A stretch of 64,000 nt of DNA. Origin: Lantana camara. Taxonomy: Eukaryota > Streptophyta > Magnoliopsida > Lamiales > Verbenaceae. The notes below the pieces were generated by a model. The model did not search any database. It was not told where the DNA came from and was given only the letters and a program-made list of their open reading frames with translations. A program made the position numbers and the translations under genes. Position 1 is the first letter of the stretch, and each line of letters begins with the position of its first letter. Location: positions 99,673,001 through 99,737,000 of the forward strand of contig CM074861.1 of the NCBI GenBank assembly GCA_037501455.1, read 5' to 3'. Below are positions 24,081-41,224 of this stretch, piece by piece.

Positions 24081-24925
24081 CCTCAACCTATCAGGGACTC
24101 TGACAAGTTGTTTGGGCCATCTAGGCCACATGTTGCTTAGTGAGGTATGATAGATAATATTAAGTCCGAAAATATATAGTTACTAATTCGAAAAAAAAAA
24201 AACGTTTTTTATGAAAAATATTGAACAACAATTCGTATTCACAAGTTGAATCAATTAAACAAGGTGTAAAAAAAAAAAAACTAAACAAGGTGTAAGTTAT
24301 TTTTTTCTTAAAAAAATTACACCCTCGTGTTGCACAGGCAAAAGCCAGCAATCATGAGTGGTCACGTGGCATTGGGTCGATCTTAATTGTGTGGCCGTTG
24401 AGATTTCAAACCCTTTCAACCGTCGGATCAATCCCAATGTGTTGGCCATGGTATTTGGGTAATCTTGATTGTGTGGCTGTTGAGATTTTCCCACCCAATC
24501 CTACAATATCCAACGTGTTTCACGATTTCATGAAACGACTTGTAATTCTAGTTTTGTTTTTTTTGGTTAAAGAAAGGGATATGTAATTCTAGTTTAAAAT
24601 TAATTATATTAAAATAAAACAAGGAGAGGGTGCATACTTACTATATAATTGAGTTAGAAAGTGTTAAGATAGGTGAGATTAGACTATTTTATCGATTTTA
24701 ATATCACTCTGTTAGATATTAGAGATTATAGATTTTAGGTAGATTTCCAGCCAAGCGCGTGAATCTCTCACCCCGCCCGTTTCTCTCTTTTTCACCGATT
24801 AAATTCATTTTTTAATCGCGACAGAGGGGATGCGATTAACTGAGATTATTGTTTTAACGCATTACTCCTATCTTTATTTCTCAATTTTATCCCCCCTCTT
24901 TACCCTAAACAACTCCTTCTTTTTA
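24081..24925. other. Intergenic stretch upstream of the GH1 gene
   Basis: No supported coding region. A GTGTGGC-TTGAGATTT phrase occurs twice (about 24388 and 24470). The rest is AT-rich. Confidence 0.4.
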
Positions 24926-24954
24926 CGTATTATTTCTTTCTGTCTAAAATATTT

Positions 24955-25165
24955 CTATGGTGACATTTTCAGGATTTTTCATTATAAGATTTTTTTGTGG
25001 TCATTCTCTACTCTCAATGAGAATTTTGTGGTGAGATTTTTCACAATCTTTCATTATAAGATTTTTCTGTGAATCTGTGGTGAATTCACCATTCTCTATA
25101 CAATTTAAAGATAAGGAGAATTCTGGTGAGATTTTTTAAAATCTTCCATTATAAGATTTTTATGT
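24955..25165. repeat. Three short direct repeats around TCATTATAAGATTTTT
   Basis: Copies of (T)TC(C)ATTATAAGATTTTT occur at about 24978, 25056 and 25144, each near GTGGTGA-like words. Spacing is 78-90 bp. They are non-coding and 500-700 bp upstream of the GH1 start. Confidence 0.65.
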
Positions 25166-25568
25166 AGTGAAATTCTTTGCTCTGACTAAATTGGTGTTAT
25201 GATAAATTCTTTATTTTCTATTTAATAGGTTTTATGATAAACTCTTGATTTTTTATTTCATAAATCTAAGTTTTTGATTGAATCGTGTGTATATATATAT
25301 ATATTTCCTTTTTAATTCAATAAAAATTGTAGTTATAAAAAAGGACAAAAATGTAAAAATATATTAAGAACACTTTAATCTATCGTGTCAATCAGAAAAT
25401 TGCGTTTCTATTACTAAGTTATATTCTTGTCAGTAGATTGAGAAAATCTAATCATGCTTAATTTGAGTTAAAAAAACCCAAAATAAATTAACTCAAATTA
25501 AATCAAAAAAACTAATCTCACCTATCAAACACTCTCTTAATTAATTAATGAGACAAGCCCTTAGTCGC

Positions 25569-25577
25569 CTATAAATA
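25569..25577 (+). promoter_or_regulatory. Likely TATA box of the GH1 gene
   Basis: CTATAAATA lies 87-95 bp before the ATG at 25664, a spacing compatible with a short 5' leader of about 60 bases. It is the best TATA match in the upstream 300 bp. Confidence 0.7.
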
Positions 25578-25663
25578 CGTGAAGGTGGCTCATTAGTTTC
25601 TTGCCAGCAACAATATATTCATAATACAACAAAGAAGATCAATCGTTTCTCTTTGCTATCACT

Positions 25664-29916
<4,253 letters not shown>

Positions 29917-30207
29917 AAACATGACATTTGGGAGCTATGGAAGACTCAATTATCTGTGTGTTTTTTGAATTATGTATTCTGCTTAACGTGTCTTGTTTGA
30001 TTGCATGAATAATGTACTATGTGTGTGTTTGGTTTGATCCGAAATGAATCATGTAACACATCAAGTGCCTGTTTGCTTTGACCTTGAATTTGATTATTGT
30101 GAAAATAAAACTTTTCCATTATCATCAGTAGCTTCATTCTCATAACCCTTATTCTCGTAATCTTTATGCTTTGGATTTCTTATTTCAATACTCTGTTTCA
30201 TCTTATA
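29917..30207 (+). other. GH1 3' untranslated region and short spacer
   Basis: The stretch after the TAG contains T-rich and AATAAT/AATAAA-like words (about 30005 and 30103) that could direct polyadenylation. It ends at the left target duplication of the MULE (30208-30217). Confidence 0.5.
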
Positions 30208-30217
30208 TATAAATTTC

Positions 30218-30362
30218 GGAAAAATTACAAAAATGGTATACCAACTCGGGCCATTTTGCAATTTTGGTACAAAATGTTTTCCGGCTACACGAAAACCCCA
30301 CAGCTCCAAAAATTTTGTAAAATCATGCAAAATTTCGCCGGAGCTGAGAAAACGGGACGGAA
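30218..30362 (+). repeat. Left terminal inverted repeat of the MULE
   Basis: Pairs with 35639-35782 in inverted orientation. Includes AACTCGGGCCATTTTGCAAT and ends near GGGACGG. Differences are a few single bases. Confidence 0.95.
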
Positions 30363-30620
30363 AGCTGACATGGCGTCCTACGTGGCCAGAATTTGTAGAA
30401 TGTGGCAAAACCACTATAACACATCACAAACCACTGCACACATGGATTATATTATCAAATTAAAAAAAAAAAAAAATATTTGGGGGGAAAATTCCCTCCC
30501 GTTTCCATCCCATCGGTTGAATATAATAGGCATATGTTAGCCCTAAGTATCTTAATGTGTTGGGAAGAAATTTGATTCACCTCTTTAAAACCCTAGCTAC
30601 ATCCCATCTTCCAGACTTTC

Positions 30621-31048
30621 ATGGCTTCTTCAAGCACCGACGCCCAGGACTGCTACCAAGCTAAGGGAAGAGTTCCATGCTACTGTGGGGAGGAAGCTAG
30701 TCTGCGGACTGCTTGGAGAGGAGAACACCTAGGACGTCGTTTCTTGGGATGCCGATGTCCACAACATAATGTTTTAAGGAATTCATAATCATGGAAAACA
30801 TTGTTTCTTTTTTCCTTTTTATTCTTTAGGTTTGTAAATTTTTTCGTTGGTTTGACCAACCCATGTGTGAGAGATCAAAGATTATCATACCAGGATTGCT
30901 GAAGAAAATCAACAAACTTGAGGAAGATGCTGAGAAGATGGACGTGTGTCTTGCAGAGGTGACTAAGAAAATGGAGAGACAAGAACGTTACTTGAAGGCA
31001 GCCGTTATTGTTGTGTGTATCTTGATTGGAGTCCTGTTGTTTAGATGA
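30621..31048 (+). CDS. GRF zinc-finger, coiled-coil, membrane-anchored protein of the MULE
   Basis: Exons 30621-30770 and 30830-31048 join in phase 0 at GT-AG sites to give 122 residues. Residues 20-75 form a GRF-type zinc finger: CYCG near the start, GRRFLGC, then CKFFRWFD in exon 2, the usual C-x-C...C...C pattern. A charged helical stretch with heptad-like spacing follows (LLKKINKLEEDAEKM), then a C-terminal hydrophobic segment of about 17 residues (AAVIVVCILIGVLLF), a likely membrane anchor. GRF fingers are known to bind single-stranded DNA or RNA in other proteins. Short plant proteins of this plan are common in genome annotations. Its place inside the MULE, convergent with transposase, suggests an accessory protein, by inference. 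No stop or frameshift is seen. Confidence 0.75.
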
Positions 31049-31454
31049 ATGAAGTTGTCATTGTTGTTGTTTTTGTGTTGTTAAGCCCTTTTCATCAATG
31101 AAATTATGGTTACCTACTAATTATGGTTGGAGTCTTGTGTTGCAAATCCTCTGTCATCAATGAAATTATTGTTATCTAGTAATTGCATTTGTATATTCCT
31201 CCCTTGATCCTAGCTTTTGTGGATTCTGGATGAAATAATATCAAAGGAAATGGTCATACTAAACGGTAACTAAATATATCCAAAGTACGCAAATATATCC
31301 AAAGAACCTAAATCCTGGATTCATAGTAGGCAAATATATCCATTGTTTCAAAAGTTACATACCAAAAGATGCAGCAAAAGTGCATATTCGAAACAGTCAT
31401 CAAAAGTGCCTAGTTAATCTAAAGATAATCCAAAGAACATATAATCCATCACCG
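31049..31454. other. Spacer between the two convergent MULE genes
   Basis: It would hold both 3' ends. AT-rich, with the repeated word TCATCAATGAAATTAT at about 31092 and 31152, and CAAATATATCCA-like words three times around 31270-31340. Confidence 0.55.
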
Positions 31455-34400
31455 TCAACTCAAACTCAAGAACTTCTTCCCAACCTCTATTACAATATTT
31501 TTAGTAGTCATAGGACCACTAACACTCTGCTGAGTCAGTGTAATGTCTTCATCAACCAAGCTTGGAGGGATTCTCAATTTAACCCTGCTGGTCTGCTTTG
31601 CCTTCTTGCCTCTGTTCACAACCGTTGTAGCAGCTTTTCGCACATCTCTTCAGCTGTGAATAACTGTCTCTTTCTTGGTGCTATCTCTATATTGTTGCCC
31701 ATACTCAGTTGTTGAAACATAGAAGGCCCTTGTAGAGTGGGTTCATCTGAGATGCTGTAGTTAGGTGCATCATTCTGCACAGGTTGACTGATAGAAATCT
31801 CTTCTTGTTGAACCACCACTGGGAGATGGATGACCTACATCAGTGGATGTTAGTTACAAATATACATCCAAATATTATTTGTGATCCACATAAGTAAATC
31901 ATATTACCTGTGTTAAATTGATTTCCTCTGCATGATCATTGTTACCTCCCTGTTCCTGTTCATTAACCGTTTGACCTTCAGCCTCATTGGAGCTTGTATT
32001 AACAACATGTGCATTGGAAGTTTCACCAGGACCCTGTATGAAAATAAACTTATAAGTATAAAAATAAACTTATAAGTAGATATTTTTTAATTGAAATACT
32101 TACACTCATGGCTCTTCTCATGAGTCTGTCCCTTTTGATTTTTGCATTCTCAGGAAGCTGTTCACAGAAAAGTGCATTGTGGCCAGGTTGGCCACAGTGA
32201 CCACATTTTATTGTCTTCTGGAATCTCCTAAGCTTTCTTATGACTGGCCCACTTTTTTTTTTCCTTCTTTGAAGCCCTTGGCTCATCAATCCCCCTCCTT
32301 CTTAGTCTTGCTGGCCTACCTGCCTGTCTACCAAAATTAGGTGGCATAGGGGGAACAAAGAGTGTGTGTCCCCAAACATTTTGACCACTGATGGGCATGA
32401 TCACTCCTGCATATACCTCCTTGAAGGTGCTGACATGATAAAATTCATCCACAAAATCTGCAGCCTACAACTTGGAGTGGTTAATAGCACTGAGAGCATG
32501 TGGGCAGGGTATTCCAGTGAGCTGCCAGCTTCTGCAACTGCATGTCTTTGCTCCCAGATCTACTGCATGTTGTCCACCATCACTGCATTGAATCTGGTAA
32601 TGTGTTCTTGATGATTTCAAGGGCCTGAAACCACCTACATGTTTGCCATTCCTTTGTAGAATTGCAGAAATTTGAGGACAAATTATACTTGAGAAAATTA
32701 AAAATAAGGTCAGAAACTTCTCAAATTAGTGAACATTAAGCAAGAATACTTACAATGCAATTACCTTCCCAAGTTTCAGCTGTGTCTCTTGCCAAGTTCC
32801 ACTTTTTCATTAAGTACTCTCTGATCCACTCCAGCATGGTTATAATGGGCTTGCTTCTTGCTTCAAGAATACAACTGTTGAATGACTCACAACAGTTGTT
32901 AAGGTTCATATTACATTTGCAATACTCCAGAAAATGGCTCTTTGACCATTCTGATGGATGTTTGTCTTGTAGCCATGTTGCAGCATCTGGGAATTCGTCT
33001 TTAATGGCCCTCATTGCAGTCTTAAATTACAGTACAGGAATTAGCTGCCTTCCACACTGTATTTTTTATCACAATTCCTTTGTGGCCAGCTGACATCATA
33101 TTCAATACCATGTGTCTTACACAGAATCTGTGCTCTGCCGCTGGAAAAACCTCAGGGATACAAGAAACCAGACCCTTTTGCTTGTCTGAAACAAAGGTGT
33201 ATCCCATTCCATTTCTAAGATCCAAATCTGTCTTCAGCACAATAAAGAAATGACCAATTTACCTTGTTTTCAACTGACACAATTGCATATGCTATTGGAA
33301 ATTTTCCATTATCAGGGTCTACACTGACAGCAGTTAACAATATTCCACCATGTGGCCCTTTCAGGTGGCACCCATCAACTCCTATGATTGGCCTACAGCC
33401 CTTGAACCTAACTTTTATTGCACTGAAGCACACATAAAACTTGGCAAATTTCAACTCACCATCTACATCATCAGTGCCTAAAATGATTGTGGATCCTGGG
33501 TTAGTACTTCTCAATTCCTCTGCATAATCCCAAAGCTTTGTATATTGCAGATCAGGGTCACCTTGCAGCTTCTCCAATGCTAAAGCTTTAGCTCTATATG
33601 CTTTCATGTTGGACACTTCAACATCGAGGGCTTTCTCAACATCTCTCTTAAAACCCTGTACATTCCTCTTGGGATCTGACTTAAACCAGGCAATGTACTT
33701 CTCAGCCAACCAGTTGACATTAACATTAGATATATACCAGCTTTCCTCACATGTGTGTTCTAAGCACAACTCTCTAAGCACCCAAGCTTCTTCTATGACT
33801 GGTGAAGAATTGGTGATTTTAATAGTATTCATCTTGAAGGGGCATCCCCTTTCAGCACATCTAACATAGACTCTCCTACTATCAGATCTGCTACGAGGTA
33901 AACTTCTTCTAGTCTTGATAGCATATGAGTCTACACAAAATTTGAAACTGTTTTTACTTTTCCAAGTCTGCCCTATATCAAATTCAGGATCAAATCTATT
34001 CTTCTCATTGAACTCAGGAAAAAATTCTACATCCTCACCTTCATCATCAGACACTCTATCCATGTTTAGTCCATCTTCCTCACAACCCACCACATCCTCA
34101 CCTACATACCCCATATCACTCATATTATCACCTCCATCATTTGCTTCATCCTTTCCCAACTCAGCATTATCACTGACATTATCTTCAAAAAGACTATCAT
34201 CATCAGACACATTAGGTGAGTCAGGTATTACAAAATCCTCATCCCCATTTCCATCACTGTCAAAGTTTAACCATTCTAACTCATTACCATCTACCACAAC
34301 TCTATGCACAGTGTAGGAAGGCTCTTTCTCAAATTCCTTATAAACCTCATTCAGTAGATTCTCATCATCAACAGAATTGTAATCATCACCCACACAGAAC

Positions 34401-35279
34401 TCTACATCACCACTATCAGATTCATTCTCAGGTAGATTACCAGTGTTTTTCTTGCCAAACCTACGCTCATACTCATTTAGCCATTCATCAGTGTTGTCAA
34501 ACCTCTTAAAAAATTCATTTACTGATACAGAATCAATTGGTTTTACTAACTCCTCATTTTCAATAGGTTGTTCAATGGCAACATTACCTTCAACTGGAGC
34601 ATCATTTTCATTAGGTACAAGGCCCTGGTCATCTACTATTGCATTTGTTTCATTAACTGTTTCATTAGCTACCCCTTCATGATCAATATACAATCTGTAC
34701 TCCCAACCCCCTAACTTAAAGTTCCTCCCATGTCGCCTAAGATCTTCATCAGTTTTGATGAGTCTGATGCCACCCATGAGAGGAGTATAAACCAACTTTT
34801 TGGTGCCGTCTGCAAACAAATCTTGCACATATTCTTCAAATGAGGCGAAACTCAGCTTATCTATGTCAACGTAGTCAACCTTACGTTGTCTACCACCCAC
34901 ATAACGGTCAACTTCTAGTTTCCCATTATAATATATTGCCAATGTCCAAAGGGAAGACTTTGGATCTGCACATAATAAAAGAGAAAGGGGATACAATAAA
35001 CTATTCAGACTTTGCCCATTTCTTTAATGCAATCAACCACCACAATCCAAAAAAAAAAAAAGGAACAAGACATAGAGGGACCATGGGGGACCATTGAAGC
35101 AGACAACACCCACACAATATTCAAAAAGCTCCTCACTTTCTCCACACATTACCATAAATAAATTCAGCCCCCACATCAAAACTAAAAAAACGAACAAAAA
35201 CTCTAACTTGGGAAAAGAGTCATTTACCATATGCAGGCCTGGGTTCCTTTCGCCTGGCGTGGCTGCGGATCTCCACCAT
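31455..35279 (-). pseudogene. MULE transposase (PB1-like, MuDR DBD, DDE, SWIM, zinc knuckle), frameshifted
   Basis: The likely first exon is 35228-35279 (ATG at 35277-35279), spliced in phase to an exon from 34965. In order: a PB1-like N-terminal region, an acidic linker, the MuDR DNA-binding region (VRCAERGCPFKM), the MULE catalytic domain with GVDGCHLKG (first Asp) and VSDKQKGL (second Asp), the NNCCESFNS segment, a SWIM finger (CSCRSWQLTGIPCPH, about 32540-32490), and a zinc knuckle (CGHCGQPGHNALFC, about 32200-32160). Acidic and Gln-rich C-terminal exons reach 31455. Breaks: frameshifts near 33240-33260, 33015-33025, 32285 and 31640, and an in-frame TAG at about 32465. The enzyme would cut and paste the element, but this copy is dead. 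Confidence 0.92.
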
Positions 35280-35638
35280 GACAGCCCTCTTCACCACCTA
35301 GATTCACACCGGAGCAGTAATCGAGGCACAAATTACAGAGAATAAGTGTGGTTATTTAGGGTTTAAGATTATCAGATTTGGGGTTCTTTACCACTTTGGT
35401 TATCAAAAGTATGCAAGATATATTCAATATCTGTGGTGTTAGTCTTTTGAAATTGAACCGTCGCCCTTTTGGAAGAAATGCAGTGTTTAGTCTTTTAATT
35501 TTTTTTTTTAAAGTATAAAAATAGGTGGCACACATTTCATGAGCTTGTTGGCAATGTTAGTCCTATGTGTCGAACAAGTTAGCCCCACGCAGGACTCGAG
35601 GCCAGGTCATCAGCTGTTTAATTAAAATGGAGCGGTTT

Positions 35639-35782
35639 TCCGTCCGGTTTTCTCAACTCCGGCGAAATTTTGCATGATTTTGCAAAATTTTTGGAGTTGT
35701 GTGGTTTTCGTGTAACCGGAAAACATTTTGTACCAAAATTGCAAAATGGCCCGAGTTGGTATACCATTTTTGTAATTTTCCC
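35639..35782 (-). repeat. Right terminal inverted repeat of the MULE
   Basis: Mirror of 30218-30362, followed by the target duplication TATAAATTTC (35783-35792). Confidence 0.95.
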
Positions 35783-36959
35783 TATAAATTTCACTCAACT
35801 ACACATATTAAATGTGTTTGTAGATAGTTATGTCACAATTGTTTTTATCACATATATATAAGTAAAATAAGATATGAAATAAAAAATTGAAACATACAAT
35901 CCAACCCTATGACACCCCGAGCATGTAGTTATCACATCCCCCTCATTAGAACCTGACACATATACGAAACGGATAATCCTTATACACGTCAAGCACTAGC
36001 GAACGGGAGACACTGAAGACTACACCTAACTAGGCAACACTAGACGGACAGTCGTCAGAGTCTCATGCATTAGCGAAAGAAAGTTAAACAAGTAACACGT
36101 AGTGGCTACAGGCTGGCGCTATTTAAACAAATAACCAGAAGCTCAGGAACTAAACATAACATGCATAGATAAGGCCACATCGGTCACAATTACCAAAAGT
36201 AAAGTTGTACACAGGTGTCATATATATATATACCAACTATACGAGACAAGTAATACATTATAAAAGATTATCCTAATTGGACTCGACTCAAAAATAAAGG
36301 CTAGATAAAACCGCCGCCTAGTCAACTCCAACCTACAACCAATACAAGGGGACAAGAAAGAAAGAGAAAGAGGGTCCGTCAAGCGACTAGTGAGGCGGAT
36401 ATAATATACAAGAAATATATAATGCAAGAAGAAAAGAGAGATGCAATGCAAGAATACATGCCTCGATTCAATATAGCCTTCATGTTTTCAATAGCAATAC
36501 AAGAATCAAGTTTCAAGAATAAAAGACGTATATTGAATTAAGTATTTCCAATCAATCATTTGGTATCGAGCCATACCATTCTCCAACCTTACTCCACAAT
36601 ACAAGAACAATAACAAGAAATCCCTTTTTTCTCCGGGTGATGGAAGGGTAAATTACGCCCTAACCATCCAAGAACACACGAGTCATAGCCCATTTTGGTG
36701 CTATGATCCTTCGGCCGAAGCCGGTCACAGGTTACGCGTGGTATCGATCAACTATCTCCGATGCTAACATGTGCACCCATAGAGGGCGCGAGATAGGTTC
36801 ACCGTCGGCCCTTGCCTTCTCGGATCCCCTACCCACGTTGCCTCGGATCCCTTCCCGTTGGAAATAAGCTAAAGGGGAACAATAAACATGCACTTGATTA
36901 ATGTAATGCATGCAAAACATTTATCATTATCATTTTCCAAGAGCATGAACGCAAGCGAG

Positions 36960-36961
<2 letters not shown>

Positions 36962-37007
<46 letters not shown>
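36962..37007. repeat. (TA)n microsatellite
   Basis: About 23 TA units within the split solo LTR. It is followed by two copies of TACGTGATTGTCTAT/TACATGATTGTCTAT (about 37020 and 37081), a local ~60-bp duplication. Confidence 0.95.
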
Positions 37008-37009
<2 letters not shown>

Positions 37010-37422
37010 ATCTATTAAATACATGATTGTCTATCATTTTATTAATTATGTTGAAAAGGAAATTCTATCTATCTATTAAATACGTGATTGTCTATCGTTT
37101 TATTAATTATGTTGAAATATATATATATGCGGGTAATAATCTAAAACATGAAGGTCATACGGGTTTAAGTATTGGTTACAGCAAGAGAATAAATCTCAGC
37201 TGGATAACCTCGACAAAAAAGATGACAAGACAAGCAACCTAGACCACGGGTCCTCAGGAGGATCACCTAGACAAGTGACACGACTACCAATACAATTAAA
37301 CTCAATAAAACTAAGTATAGGCTCTCAGCAATGTATAACAATTATATGAAATAGTATGAGATGCATTACGAGTCATGAAATGGCGTGACACTACTAGAAA
37401 ACATGGTTTTTGTAACCGAATT

Positions 37423-40400
37423 TGTAGCGCTCCGAGCGTGGAGCCACCACATCCCCCGCACCATAGCCCGACCTACATACGAAATGGGCAATCCGTACGC
37501 ACACCAAGCTATAACGAAAGGAAGACAAGTAAAATTAACACCTAGCTAGGCGGCTCTAGACGGACAGTCGTCAAAGAAATAGGCAGTAGCGGAATCAAAA
37601 GTAAACATTCATCATGCAACGGCCACGGGCCAACATTAATTAAAATATGTAATTCGGTTTCAATAACAAAATATACCCAGATAAGGCATACGACCAAATA
37701 AAACAACTACACTAGGCTCACAGGCCACAATGATATATCAATACCTAAAACATTAATCAAGAACACGAGTTACCCTGTATTAAACAAATGCAAAGATGAG
37801 CTTGAAGAGATCCTAAATAGACTTGACTCGAGAAGTAAAACACGACTCACACGCCGCCTAGATGACTCCAACCTGCAGCCAATAAGGTAACAAGAAACAG
37901 AACAAGAGGGTCAATCGAGCGACTAGTGAGGCGGAAGAGATATAATAGATATATACACGATGCAATAGGTAGAGACATGCAATGCAATAACAAGCTGTCT
38001 CGATCCGATATAGCCTCAATTTTCAATAATAAACCCATCATTTACTTTAGTCTCACCTTCAAGAACAAGACAATCATTCATTTTCAAGAACGATGGCGTA
38101 TACCGGATTAAGAGTTTCAAGCAATCAGTGGGTACCGAGTTATACCCTTTCTCCAACCTTTACTCCACAAGACAAGAACAATAACAAGAACAAGAATAAT
38201 AACAAGAATCCATCCTTCTGCCTCCGGGTGATGGAAGAGGTAGCTAACCCCTGACCATCTAATTACACTCGAGTTATAGCCCATTTTGGTACTATGCTCC
38301 TTCAGCATCTAGTGCAGGTCACAGGCGACATGTGGTATCAACTACCTCCGATGATAGTACAGTCCCTCGTAGAGGTCGCGAGATAGATTTACCGTCAGCC
38401 CATGCTTTCCCGGCTCCTCTTCCCACGTTGCCTCGAGCCCTTACCCCACTCAAACACGCAAATGGGGCCCCATCAAAACACGTGAATGGGGATTTTCAAG
38501 AACAAACACTCGGTTATGCAATGCATGCAAGAAACTTTCAATTTTGACAATTAAAGTCATGAACACACGCACAAGAATCTATATGTATAACCTATTTGTT
38601 ACTTGATATCCATATATAATAAATCGAGAATATAGTAGTCAATCACGTATTTATTAGATAGGTATACATATATGTATAATATTTCACATGCAGGGAAACA
38701 ATTCCAATTCGTGTAGATTATACGGGTATAGGTTATTGGCTACAGCAAGAAGATAAACCTCACTTGACAACCGACAGGACATGACAAGGATACAAGATAG
38801 TGTCTAATCGATCGATGATCTCCGCCCTGGAGAAGAACTGGATAAGAAAGGAAACAATGTGTACTCGTGAGATGAGACTCAATAATGATACCAAATATGA
38901 CACACTGCAATGCTCATGTAATTAAATAAAACTATCTCAACACCTTAATAACCAAATAAATTGGCAATCAAGTGACACTTAAACATGTATGAGAACCAAT
39001 TAACATCTAAGAGATGAAATTAATCTCAAGGAGTCACGCATTCATATCATTCAAACATTTCAAGTTCAATTCGTATAGGCATGGAGTCACACAAACATGG
39101 TTGAGCAATTAAGCACCAAGAAGTGTCATATAGGAGTATAATTATCAATGAACCAAATATATATATATCATACAATTCACATACAGGAGCCAAGAGAGTG
39201 GAAGGAATGCAAGAAAATAAGTTTTGGTGAAGTTGGGCAAAAACTGACAATTTTTGGAAATGCGCATGCTGTAGGAAAACTGGAATTCTTGAGTTCTAGA
39301 ATCTAGAATTGAGTTTTGTTTGTTGGGTAAGAAACTAGACACAAAGATCTTTCCGATGATATATGGCTCATTTTCTAGTTCAAAGCGAGGAGAAAATGGC
39401 GCAAGTTTGAAGTTAGGTGAATGCAGATTTCCCACGAAGTGGTGACACCAAATTAAAATGGTTATATCTCTCAAATTAGAAAAGATATTGAGGTGATTCC
39501 AATTTCAGACTGTTCTAGACTCAAAGAAGTTGATTGTATCTAAAAATCAGGTCAATCGGAGTTCATTTGAGGGGGTACCCGGCCGGGAAAAGTACAAGAA
39601 AAAATCTACCTGGTCTGGAAAAAAGAGTGCAGAAAACCCTCTGGGATAAAGTACCAGCCCGGGTACTTTTCTTCATGAAATTTACCCGGCCGGGGAAGGT
39701 ATTTTCTGCTGCAAAACGAGGAGAAATAGGGGAAAACAGGGGAGGAAAGGAAAAGGAAGCAAAGTCACAACAAAACTCACCCAAAACAATCATATAACAT
39801 GCATATAACTCATATATACCAATTAGGCATCATATACTCCATGGAAACATGCTTTGATCAACCAAAACTTATTCAACAAACCCATATGTGATCATGATCC
39901 TTCTTACTCAAACTCAAGAATTATGCATGAAATTCAAGTTGCTAGCTCATGATCATGCTTCTACTAGCTCAAATCCAAGTTATAAATGTACCATAACCCT
40001 AGCTCCACTTATAAAATTCATTAATCAATCATAATCTCATCCATACCTTGAATGCAAGAAAGAAAGGATGGAATGATGTTGGGATGATGATGCTTCCAAG
40101 ATATGAAATTTCCTTCTTGAATTCAAGCTTGAAATGATCAAATTTCCTCCTTCTCTTCTTGGTGTTTGGATCGTGACTAAGTGTGTGTGAGTGTGTGAAA
40201 TTCTTTGGATGAAAATAGAATGAAATGAAATGGAATGAAAGAGATGGGATGATATTTACAAAAGTCTTCCAAGAATGTGCATGACTCATCAATTTTTGCA
40301 CTTAAGTCCCTCAATTATTTGAAGTCATGTAATCAAGTTTCATCTCATGGCAATTGATCATTTAACTCCATGCATATTAATGCAATGAAGTCCATACATT

Positions 40401-40574
40401 TAAGGAATGATCAAGCAAGGATACATATTTGCATTTAGTCACATTGACAATTAATTCACGTAAATTTTCACTTTAACGATAATTTCATATAAGTTCATGG
40501 AAATAGAATGCATCTAATGTTATGAAATTTATATAACATCACATAGTGCCTCAATGGAAAACCGGGGCATTACA
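37423..40574 (-). mobile_element. Solo LTR inside the CACTA element, target duplication GAATT
   Basis: The 3152-bp unit starts TGTAGCGCTCC and ends GGGGCATTACA, with GAATT directly outside both ends (37418-37422 and 40575-40579). The split CACTA word reads on correctly across it (GTAACCGAATT then TGCAACCGAA). It belongs to the family of 10796 and 35908, and is the youngest of the nested three. Confidence 0.93.
39574..39702. repeat. GTACCCGGCCGGG-type palindromes in the nested solo LTR
   Basis: Three units: GTACCCGGCCGGGAAAAGTAC (about 39576-39595), GTACCAGCCCGGGTAC (about 39651-39666) and TTACCCGGCCGGGGAAGGTA (about 39681-39700). The word differs from that of the LTR at 10796, but the position, spacing and palindromic plan are alike. 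Confidence 0.7.
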
Positions 40575-41224
40575 GAATTTGCAACCGAAAAATAGTGTTT
40601 GACAACCAAATTGCAACCGAAAAATTCGGTTGCAAAAACCCTGGTTGCAAAAGTTAGTAACCGATTTTTGCAACCGAATTGTTTGCAACCAAAATAGCAA
40701 CCGGATTTTCGGTTGTAAAAATCCCAGACGTTGCATGTAAGCCACGTCACTTTGCAACTGAATATTCGGTTGCTTAGGTATAACTATTTTTGCAACCGAA
40801 TATTCGGTTGTAAATCTAACGTGGCACATTCTTTTTGCAAACGAATTTTTTGTTGCAAAGTGGTTAAAAAGTGTGCCAATTTTGCAACCAAAATTCGATT
40901 GCAAAAGTATATTATTTTGTATTTTTTTAAATTAATTTGCAACCGAATTTCAATTGCAAAAGGCAAATTATTTTTTATTTAAATTTATTTACAACCGAAT
41001 ATCTATTGCAAAAAATGAATTTTCAATTGTAAAATAGGCTCAAATTTGCAACTAAAATTTCAGGTGCATTATCTAAAATTTAATATTCTAAACACAAACA
41101 ACTATTCAAATGATTCTCCAACATAAAAACACTACAAAAAATTCTCCAACATATGCAAATACATCAATAGTATAACATTTACAAATATGTAAAGAATCCA
41201 ACATCTACAAATGCAACAATAATC

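Larger units (their letters stand above)
30218..35782. mobile_element. Complete Mutator-like (MULE) transposon
   Basis: The 5565-bp element has inverted terminal repeats of about 144 bp (30218-30362 and 35639-35782) that agree at nearly every position, starting GG(A/G)AAAATTACAAAAATGG. A perfect 10-bp target duplication, TATAAATTTC, lies at 30208-30217 and 35783-35792. Inside are a + strand GRF-finger gene (30621-31048) and a minus-strand transposase pseudogene (31455-35279), transcribed toward each other. The layout resembles maize MuDR, where mudrA and mudrB are convergent. Ends are well preserved, but transposase has frameshifts, so movement would need a helper. Confidence 0.95.

Noticed and set aside
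24297..24586. Short opposite frames around 24.3-24.6 kb
   Set aside because: They are not conserved-looking and cross a short duplicated phrase; nothing supports a gene.
33606..34682. Plus-strand frames opposite the MULE transposase
   Set aside because: They are antisense shadows of the acidic transposase region (Ser/Pro-rich reading of the opposite strand).
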